The position numbers and the translations under genes are program-made. Below are positions 56,185 through 64,000 of a stretch of DNA of 64,000 nucleotides, in pieces; position 1 is the stretch's first letter; every line of letters starts with the position of its first letter. The notes under the pieces were generated by a model. That model had not been told where the DNA came from and searched no databases. It saw nothing but the letters and a program-made list of their open reading frames with translations. Source of the stretch: Neoscytalidium dimidiatum (Eukaryota; Ascomycota; Dothideomycetes; Botryosphaeriales; Botryosphaeriaceae); contig CM074699.1 in assembly GCA_037367355.1 (NCBI GenBank), positions 3,162,001 to 3,226,000 of the forward strand, read 5' to 3'.

Positions 56185-57690
56185 CTACTGCAAGCTCTGC
56201 GCAACCTGCTCCCCAGCGATCCTCCCGAAAACAACACACTCCAACAGTGAGCTTCCCCCTAGCCTATTCGCTCCATGAATGCCGCCGCTTACTTCTCCTG
56301 CAGCCCAGATGCCCTGGATTGGCTTGCCTTCCTTATCCAGCACCTCCGCATTTCGATTGATCACCACGCCGCCCATCGTAAAGTGCACTACAGGCGTCAC
56401 TCTTCCGACGTAAACGACCGAGTCTGGCGTCACGTCCTTCAGCTCCCAGTGTCCAAATGCCCTTCGTCCAAACACGTCATCTTTTTTTCCTGCTGCGGCA
56501 TCGGCGAAGTCCTGAATAGCCCGAACAGTATCCTCGCCGCCGAGCTCCGCGACTTTTGCTTTCTGCATCAGCCCTTTGAAGAGGTAAAAGTCAACGTGGC
56601 TCTTTGACGCCTGATACGCGCCTTCATCAAGCACGAGCTTGATGTCCCACAACTTCACACCGTCCAACTCTTCCGGCGGCACCTCCGTGATCTTATCCGT
56701 GATATGCTGTCTCGTCTCCAGCTCATTCACATACCGTTTCCCATCCCTCAGCATCAAGCCGCCCTCACCCCTCAGCACCTCAGCGGCGAGGAACTTGACC
56801 AATTTGGCAGGCTCCTTCGGATCCACGAAGCCAGTCGGGTGGACCTGCACCATATCCATGTCCGCCAGCTGGGCGCCGACAGCCGTCAGCAACGGCGTGC
56901 TCCCCGGGTAAGCCTCGTTCGTCGACGGGAAGCCCTCGAGATCGGGACGGTACTGCTTCAACAACCCCTTCGAATCGCCCGCGAAGCCGCCCGTGGCGAA
57001 CACGACGGGGCCGTGGATTTCCCTGCTCTCCCCCTCGGCGCTCGTGTACTCCACACCGGACACGACGCCGTCGTCGCCCCGCAGCACCCTCGTCACGCTC
57101 GAGCCCGTCAGCAGCGTGAAGTTCGGGTCCGCGTTCAGTTCCTTCAGCAGCGTCGTCACGATGGCCGCGCCGGGCGGCGTCTGGCCGGCGCCGCGGTGGG
57201 TCCGCGCGCGGCTGTGTCCGCCCAGCTGCGCGACCTTGCTGAGGTCCACGCCCTTCCCGTCCGCCAGCCAGTACACCGCGTCCTTGCTCTTCTCGGTCAG
57301 CGTGCGGATCAGGTCTTCCCGCCGCTCGCGCATGGTGGACAGCGCGGCGCCCGCGGACCGCACCGTGTCATCGTAGAAGTCGTCGTCGGGCGCGGGCTGG
57401 AAGCGCGTCGGCGCGCCGTTGATGCCTGACGAGGCCTTGATGCTGTTGCCGCCGGGCTTGGGCAGCCGCTCGAGGAGAGTGACGCGGTGGTGGTGTGAGA
57501 GCAGGGTCGAGGACGCGGAGAGGCCGGCGAGGCCCGAGCCAATCACGATGGCTTGTTTGGCCGAGGCGGACGCACCGCTGTTGAGTGCTGCTTGGGACAT
57601 CGTGCTCGCGAGGCGGGTGTAGAGCATAGAAATCAGAGGGATAGAGAAGGTTAGAGCGAGCAGCAGGAGGAAGACCCTTCTGCCGGGCAT
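56185..57690 (-). CDS. Fumarate reductase / flavocytochrome-c-like flavoprotein (Osm1/Frd1 type)
   Basis: Single exon, 501 aa. The N-terminus has a hydrophobic helix (VFLLLLALTFSIPLISML), a targeting or anchor sequence. The FAD-binding motif is AIVIGSGLAGLSAS, with LERLPKPGGNSIKASSGING after it. Active-site segments: VQVHPTGFVDP, EVLRGEGGLML and HFTMGGVVIN, then GEVSGGIHGANRLGGSSLLE for FAD. Yeast Frd1/Osm1 reduce fumarate to succinate to reoxidise flavins during oxygen lack (family knowledge). Intact and of normal length. Likely core genome. Confidence 0.95.
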   Translation of the reverse strand: MPGRRVFLLLLALTFSIPLISMLYTRLASTMSQAALNSGASASAKQAIVIGSGLAGLSASSTLLSHHHRVTLLERLPKPGGNSIKASSGINGAPTRFQPAPDDDFYDDTVRSAGAALSTMRERREDLIRTLTEKSKDAVYWLADGKGVDLSKVAQLGGHSRARTHRGAGQTPPGAAIVTTLLKELNADPNFTLLTGSSVTRVLRGDDGVVSGVEYTSAEGESREIHGPVVFATGGFAGDSKGLLKQYRPDLEGFPSTNEAYPGSTPLLTAVGAQLADMDMVQVHPTGFVDPKEPAKLVKFLAAEVLRGEGGLMLRDGKRYVNELETRQHITDKITEVPPEELDGVKLWDIKLVLDEGAYQASKSHVDFYLFKGLMQKAKVAELGGEDTVRAIQDFADAAAGKKDDVFGRRAFGHWELKDVTPDSVVYVGRVTPVVHFTMGGVVINRNAEVLDKEGKPIQGIWAAGEVSGGIHGANRLGGSSLLECVVFGRIAGEQVAQSLQ

Positions 57691-58242
57691 CGAATGAACT
57701 GGAGAGAGGTATTGGATCCGGGATGCCGCGGAGTCAGAACGCTATTATACGACGGCAGCGATGACGGGAGAATTCTAGAATGTTATCATGAGATGGCCGC
57801 ACGCTGATCGCCCAGGGCGCGAGAGAGTCACGCCACCGGCAGCTCGTTCGAGGAGCAGCTGCTTCGTGCTAGCAATCCTGCCCGGCGAGCTTCCTGCGCG
57901 ATTGCTGACTGGATTCGATCATCATGGATCTTGACCAATATGATGATCATGGATGAAGGTATGATATCGAGATATCTACCCAGCTTGGGAGCCTCGGCGA
58001 ATTGTATAGAGACAACTCGCACTGGAAACCAGACATTATCATAATTGTGAAGTATTTGATTTAGCCATTCCGTTGTGAGCCTTTCCCAGGGTACCTGCTC
58101 GGTCACCAGTGAACGCCGTAGAGACAAGAGCAGCCCATGCACGCTGCCTCGAAATAAATGCCACCTCCGAAATACCTACGTCCCAAAGAACAAGAAATGC
58201 GCCCAGAACCCCGTTCAGTATGCAAAATTAAATAGCAGAAGG
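57691..58242. other. Intergenic between two minus-strand genes
   Basis: 552 bp, with the promoter of the fumarate reductase gene and the 3' end of the CENP-A gene. Small ORFs are not supported. Confidence 0.5.
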
Positions 58243-58821
58243 TTAGCCTAAGCCACCCCAAGCTCCACGGATCCTCCTCGCCAGCTGAATATCCTTCTGC
58301 ATGATAGTGACACGTTTGGCATGTATGGCGCAGAGGTTCGTGTCCTCGAATAGGTGGACAAGGAAGGCTTCAGCGCTCTCCTGGAGAGCCTGGATGGCTT
58401 GCGACTGCCAGCGGAGAACTTCACCGTCAGGAACCAGGCTGAGTGCGATTTCGCGGACCTGAGTGTATCAGCGCGGTCCTTGGATTAAAAGCAGATTGGG
58501 AACGCGTACGAGACGAGCGAAGGGGAGCTTGAGGAGGAGCAGGTCAGTGCTGCGCTGGTAGCGTCTTATCTCCTTGAGAGCGTTGGTGCCAGGCTTATGG
58601 CGATACTTCTTACGGCTTGGAGTGGGGTCGCCGGCTGCCGAAAAGCTCAAGCTGTTAGCCAGAGCAAGCAGATAGGCATGCATACTGCAAAGCTCACCTG
58701 AGACGCCAGATGTCCGGCGGTTCTTCCCCACTGGAGTTGCCTGCGACGCAACAGAAGGTCGCCCCCTTGGCCTTGACGCCGCGCCTGTAGACTTGCGCGC
58801 CTTTTGTTTTGTTCCGGCCAT
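58243..58821 (-). CDS. Centromeric histone H3 variant (CENP-A / CenH3)
   Basis: Three exons: 58821-58698, 58634-58510, 58458-58243; 154 aa. The N-terminal tail ([20 protein letters not shown]) differs from H3 (no ARTKQTARKS), while the histone fold is plain: [83 protein letters not shown]. The fold has the CENP-A marks: a longer loop 1 ([10 protein letters not shown]) where H3 has a shorter one, and the C-terminus AWGGLG. It replaces H3 in centromeric nucleosomes and is essential for kinetochore assembly. It shares a 0.77-kb promoter region with the derlin gene and marks conserved core genome next to the accessory region. Confidence 0.95.
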
Positions 58822-59586
58822 TGCGTACGCGGCGAGCAGGTGCAAGTGCAGGCGGTGAGAAAATCCAAGGGGCACGGCGGTGCGGCGATCCGTCGATGCG
58901 GCGATGAGGCAATGTGATCGCGGTACGGTGTTTGGGTGATGCGCGCGAGACTCAATGTGCGGGCTATGTGGAGGTGTGCGGGTCGCGAACGCGTCGGCGG
59001 GGAGGGCTGGTGCAGGCGGGGCGACGTCGGGGTGGAGGACGCGCAAGGTGAGAGAGATCGGAGGCGGTAGATTCGGGTGTAAATGAGCGGGAGTGGCGCG
59101 GCGTGTGAGTGGGATGCAATGGGTGGGATTGCGACGGCGGGCGGCGCGCGCGTATGGCCAGGCTGAAGCGCGTGCTGGTGTTGTTGTTGCCGAGCGAGCT
59201 TGACGCAAAATGCGCGACCGGGGCCTTGGGCGGCACGGCGGCAGGGCGGCAGGACGGCGGGAGAGCGCACGGCCCCGCGTTTCTTCATTATCTAATCAGT
59301 AGCAGCTACATGGTACATAGTGCGGCTGGAGCTTGGGCCGGGGCTGAATGGAAACCTCCGCCGCCGTCCCGCCGCCGCGCAACAGTCCACGTTTGCCCTT
59401 GGCGCATCACCACCCACCCACCCTCCTTTGTCGCATGCCACCTAGGCCATCCTCTTCGGCGCATTCTCTCCCTCCGCTGGCGCATTTCAAGTCGCCCCCC
59501 TATTTACTGCCATATTCCGTCAACCCGCAACCGCTGCTTGCCACGTCCGTTCAGTCCCCAGCGACTCCAGCGATCCATCCAGCACC
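58822..59586. promoter_or_regulatory. Divergent promoter region, CENP-A (-) and derlin (+)
   Basis: 765 bp between two start codons that face apart; GC-rich near 59.34-59.40 kb. ORFs across it are overlapping shadows without recognisable content. Confidence 0.55.
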
Positions 59587-60433
59587 ATGGCGGCCGTGCT
59601 CGGAGGAGGCGATGGAATGATGGGTCAGCTCCCGCTCGAACAATGGTTTTACGAGCTGCCCGTGTGCACCCGCTGGTGGACTACCATCACCGTCGTCATC
59701 AGCGTGCTCGTTCAGTGCCACGTTGTCTCGCCTTTTCAGCTGTTTTACAGTTACCGCGCCGTCTTCTACAAGAGCCAGGTACCCTCCGTCGCGATCCGCG
59801 CTGATCTGCCAATGCTAACCCGAGTCACAGTACTGGCGCGTATTCTCAACCTTCTTCTACTTCGGTCCTCTCAGCCTCGACCTCCTCTTCCACGTATTCT
59901 TTCTCCAGCGCTACTCGCGACTCCTCGAGGAAGGCTTTGGCCGCTCACCCGCGCACTTTTCATGGCTTCTTGCCTATGCCTCTGCCGTTCTCCTTGTCGT
60001 CGCTCCGATGTTTTCCATGGGTTTCCTTGGCTCTGCTCTCAACAGCACACTGGTCTACATCTGGAGCCGCAAGAATCCCGACACTAGCCTCAGCTTCCTA
60101 GGCTTGGTCGTGTTCAAAGCCCCGTTTCTCCCTTGGGTACTAGCTTTGTTCAGCATGGTTCTCCATGGTACGGTACCGAAGGATGATATGCTGGGTATCG
60201 TTGTAGGACATGGTACGTACCCTTTGCCTAAGGCTGCTCATACGCAAACTGATGCGAGTACAGTGTGGTATTTCTTCAATGACGTCTATCCGCCCATGAA
60301 CAGCGGTCATCGCCCACTCGATCCTCCATCGTGGTGGATTCGCTTATGGGAGGGCAGGCCTGCAACCGATGAGACAGCCGCTGAGCCCATAGACCGTGAT
60401 ATCGCTGCTGTCCCTGCGCCTGAACTGCGCTAG
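59587..60433 (+). CDS. Derlin (Der1-like ERAD membrane protein)
   Basis: Three exons: 59587-59778, 59831-60212, 60264-60433; 247 aa. Der1-family order: LPLEQWFYELPVCTRWW, a first helix TITVVISVLVQ, then YWRVFSTFFYFGPLSLDLLF, FLQRYSRLLEE and further helices, FKAPFLPWVLALFSMVLHG, and the C-terminal GIVVGHVWYFFNDVYPP. These rhomboid-like pseudoproteases sit in the ER membrane and help retrotranslocate misfolded proteins for degradation. Normal length and intact. Confidence 0.95.
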
Positions 60434-61261
60434 TTCTGTTTCGTTTCACAAGGCGTTCTATGATGGGCATTTCGAGATTCTTAAAGGATACCCGGCGCTG
60501 ATGGTTCTTTCTCAAAGGTGGCGTTTGGAAAACGTGCAAGTCTCTTGGACTGCTCCTTCTCAGTACATAGGTAATCGATTCTTTGCCTCGCAAGTTTTGC
60601 CGCTTCTCTCGTGTTTAGTGGCTACTGAGTACGAGCCTCTGGACATCTCATAAGTATTGTTCTCGCTCTTCAATCTGAAGGCCCAGATTGCTTGGAACAG
60701 CACCCCCTTCAAATGCAAGTCACCCAGACGCTAAATTGGGCGCTAGAACGAAGCGATTTGCGAACACTGCATCTGCGGATTGTTGCTGAATGCACGTGGA
60801 GATCACTCCGCTATCTCCCTTCTACAAACCTCGATAACGCAATGGTCCTATGAATTACCTTTTTCAACCCAAGTTGTCCGATGCACTCAATCGATCCATG
60901 CTACGTTCTGTCATCTTCAACACATCTGTCCTCCCCGTTCCATTCTGGTGACAAGGATTCTGTCTCCCGCTTTCATAACACAAGTCCGCTTGTGAGCACC
61001 ACATCAACCTTACCCAGTCTAGCCCGTGGTTGAGTTTAGCCACTTGGTGTACCATTGATTTTGTCAGCACCAGCCTGCCCTTGTCCGTCCGTGTATTCAT
61101 GAGCGCCATGCTGCTGTTCTTATTCTAGCTTTGACGGTGCAAGTAATAGCGGTATTCCTTCCCCTACTCAATATCCGCCATCTATAGGTTAAGTTCCTTC
61201 TACACATCTTAACCGAGGATAACAAAGAATATTACTCGCGAGCCGCCGCTTGCGATTACCA
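60434..61261. other. Intergenic, no supported gene
   Basis: About 0.8 kb between the 3' ends of the derlin gene (+) and the HET-domain gene (-). The C-terminal part expected of a full-length HET protein was not found here. Confidence 0.5.
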
Positions 61262-62250
61262 CTACCTCCCCGCCCGCTCCCGCCAAATACGATCGAACTG
61301 CTCCGCGGCACTTGCGAACGCGAGCAGTTTGTCTTCCTGGTTCGTCAGGGCGCGCCGCGTATAGTTTGATACGACCATCCTCCACATTTCGTGCAGACCT
61401 TCCCAAGCGGTAGGCGCCCATGTCGAGAGTCGAGTTCTAACATCGACCCCGTCTGTCATCTGGTACATGATGTCGTGCAGCTGCTCGCCGATCGGCTTCC
61501 CGCTGATGGAGCCCCCAACGTCGACCTGCGCAGTGTAGCAATGGTACTGCACTGTGTCGCTGGCATACACCAGCTCCCGTGGGGAGAGGAGTCGCTCCTG
61601 CAAACACCACGCACGACTGTTCACAGGTTCCTTCATCGCGTCGTAGATAAACGCGGGGCTCTCTTGCGTGTAGACGAATATGCTGCCAACGCGGCCATCG
61701 CGGCAATGGAACGGGAGGCGCGGATGCTCTGTGTACTCTGGTGCCGATGCGCGGGTCTCGAGAAAGCCTGCGCTCGCCTTTGTCGCGCTAGACGCCATGA
61801 TGGTCAGGTAGGCGTCTCGGTAAATGTTCCCCATTTGCGCCAGCTCGTTGGCTTTGTCTTCGTCCGAGTCTTGTATGATGCACAGGGCGTCCACCCACAA
61901 ATAGCGGGGACAGAGACGGTGTGGTACTGAGATGGCATCGCGGGTGGTTTGCCCGAGGACGCGAACGTCGATTCCGTCGGTGGAATAGCTGCTCACGTTG
62001 CTTTTACTGGTGCAGTACGGCTGCGCTTCGCCCCAAACGTAGCTAAGTGCGACATATGGGGACGTATTCCCTTGCTGACAAAGATCGTAGGAGGCGCAGG
62101 GTTTTTGCAATCAATGACACGCGTCGGGAGGCTTTTATCCAGAGCCGGGTTCACACAGTGGGAGTGGTTTCCGATGCAGTTAATGAGTGATGCCGAAACC
62201 AGCTCGAAAGCTCGCGGGGATCCCACTTCAAGCAAGGGTATCCTTGCCAC
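61262..62250 (-). pseudogene. HET-domain gene, frameshifted and shortened
   Basis: Heterokaryon-incompatibility domain motifs are clear: LPTRVIDCKNP, YVALSYVWGEAQP, RYLWVDALCIIQDSDEDK and SRAWCLQERLLSPRELVY. But the first motif (frame starting at 62250) and the second (frame starting at 62110) lie in different frames. The expected line runs from IFVSK into GNTSPYVALSY, so about one base is missing near 62068-62074, and there is no room for an intron. The protein also stops soon after DKLLAFASAAEQFD, well short of a typical HET protein. The gene is likely broken unless the shift is a sequencing error. In intact form such proteins act in allorecognition cell death. Confidence 0.75.
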
Positions 62251-64000
62251 AATCTCTGCAGCCGACGGATCATCTGGAGACTTTGAGTCAGGTGCGAATT
62301 AATGCGTTCCAGTCTACAGATTCACTGACCCTCTGAGGTGTAAAGGTAGTATTTCCTTCCGGCCCCTCCCGCTAGATCAATATGCAAATGTTGCAGCCCC
62401 GCGGGATTGATGGAGAGGAATCCGGCGGTCTGGTTTTCCATGCGTATCGTTAGATGATATTCGACGTCGTTGGGTCAAGGCCCGTCGCCTTCAGCAGCCC
62501 AGCGAGTCTGGTCGGCCATGCACTGGCAAGAGACGACAGAATGCGCACCCACTGTCCTTAGCTAAATTGGTCTTCTCTCGTGTCGTGCGAAAACTTGTCT
62601 TGCCACCCTTCATGAGCCTTCTAACTTAAGGCTGTGGTGCAAGTGGTCCGCACCTACAATCATCACAGATACCTACCCTCATTTTACCTATTATTGTAGA
62701 CTTACTAGTATAGAAATAGAGCTGCCTGACCTTGCAAGTCTTCTTTGAAGCTGGCGGATTGCTCTACAGAACTCAGGAAATGCGAGAGGAGTGACTGAAG
62801 AGAAGGTCGGGTACACTGCGGAAAGATCGTGACCAAACCGATGACTCAGCAATAATACCGCGGCCGGGATGTTAACACCTAGTCACCAACTCGGAGGCCG
62901 CCTAATTCCGCTGAAGACGTCCACATAGCCGCGGCCACTAATTTCGATCAGAGGAACATCTCTAATGGGTAGAGAGTTGCAGAGGTGATGGCTGGCAATC
63001 TGTAAGAGTAATTTACTAGGTATAGACTCTCTACTAGTTTAGAGGTTATATCTTTACTGTTGAAAAGTAAATTCTAGAGTTTACGTGTGGTATCATAATG
63101 GCTGCTTTTTGAGCTTAAAATATTTTACAGGAAGCAGTCAAAGGGCGTTTGAATAATTTGACTTTTGTAATGTAACTTCCTATTCTTTAGAATAAACATT
63201 TGTATTCTTCTTGCCTCTAACTCTTTTCATGAGGCTCGCCCGCATTGACAATAAGCTAGACAAGTCCCTAATGTATCGTAGTGAACGATATACATGTATT
63301 TCCGCTGCGGTCGAGATTTACCCTGTGACTAGTATGTAGCACACGAAAAGTAAAATCCTTTAACAAAACCATGGGGTGGACCGTCAGGTTTTCCATTTGC
63401 TATTCAAGAACTTCGATATCTGCTGGTTGAGGCGCAGGACGAGGCAGAGGCTACTCGGAGTACCTGGGCAATGGTCTTGCAGTAGAATCGCAAGTCCGAG
63501 TGTCCGACGTGGAAAGGGCCTCTCCCACTCTTCAATGGTACATGCAATCCACTCCACCAACCATTATCCTCAAAAATTCACATATTTTCCATGAAAACGG
63601 TCAGGATTTCTCGCAGAAACAGGATGCTAAATAAGCCAGCATTTCTCTTCACGCAAAAGGCTTAATCAAGGATCCCCGCACCGAGGGATTTCGAAAAGGA
63701 ACCTACTACAGACTGTCCCCGATTCTGGCGGGATAGGGGCATAGGAGAGGTTATGTTATCTGGGGCTCTTAAAGTTTTGCGCGAATACCTACGCTTCAAT
63801 TATTAAAACACACTCAATCATTGGGACTCTTATGCGAATTTTTCCGCCTTCTTGTCTACAGAAGTGCGCGGGCCGATGTTTGCTCTTCATTCACTTGTTT
63901 CGGGTGCCAGTTCGGCTCCACGCGAACGCGTCATCCGACGCGGGGAAACCATGCTACCCCAGATTTCCCCAGACCACCCCGCTTGACGCTACTTTTTCGG
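62251..64000. other. AT-rich gene-poor end of the window
   Basis: About 1.75 kb. From about 62.6 kb to 63.4 kb the sequence is AT-rich with many TA-rich near-repeats (for example around 63000-63060). No coding sequence with recognisable content was found on either strand. Confidence 0.55.

Noticed and set aside
62600..63400. Possible RIP-mutated transposon at the right end
   Set aside because: The stretch is AT-rich, but I could not find reverse transcriptase, transposase or long terminal repeats.

Overview
The window is nuclear DNA of a filamentous ascomycete (Pezizomycotina). The evidence is the short introns of about 44-90 bp with GT...AG ends, a highly reducing PKS, a fungal-type FAS alpha subunit, an NRPS, a HET-domain gene and a centromeric histone H3 with fungal intron structure. 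A Sordariomycete is my guess; the species cannot be read from the sequence. Exon joins below were worked out by hand from splice sites, reading phase and protein continuity.

Layout. (1) 1-22.4 kb, biosynthetic island 1: an NRPS that starts with the tail of an adenylation domain and runs off the left edge (-), an NAD(P)-binding oxidoreductase (-), a bZIP-family C-terminal domain protein without a bZIP region (-), a FAS alpha subunit without a C-terminal PPT domain (-), an isoleucine-dioxygenase-like 2OG-Fe oxygenase (-) and a 15-exon ABC-C transporter (+). (2) 22.8-34.4 kb, a mixed stretch: ADCK1/Mcp2-like kinase with a 58-bp tandem duplication, class II aldolase family protein, haloacid dehalogenase, a complete bZIP regulator paralogous to the one in island 1, a small mitochondrial protein and a NAPE-PLD-like metallo-beta-lactamase-fold protein with Asp-rich insertions. 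(3) 35.0-49.2 kb, biosynthetic island 2, all on the minus strand: acyl-AMP/CoA ligase, thioesterase, and an 11-exon HR-PKS (KS-AT-DH-MT-ER-KR-ACP). (4) 49.2-64 kb: a gene-poor gap with a broken SRPBCC-like gene, a secreted S10 carboxypeptidase, an unknown coiled-coil protein, fumarate reductase, CENP-A, derlin, and a frameshifted HET gene. CENP-A and derlin look like conserved core genome and mark the right border of the accessory region.

Proposed working model (inference): the HR-PKS makes a methylated reduced acyl chain. The thioesterase and ligase release and activate it, and the NRPS, whose first usable domain is a carrier protein, takes it as starter unit, as in emericellamide- and echinocandin-type lipopeptides. 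The 2OG oxygenase could hydroxylate a free amino acid building block. The FAS alpha subunit would need a beta subunit that is not in the window. The ABC-C pump would export the product, and the two related regulators would control the locus. A roughly 116-bp repeat with terminal inverted repeats occurs once in island 1 and once, inverted, near the bZIP gene.
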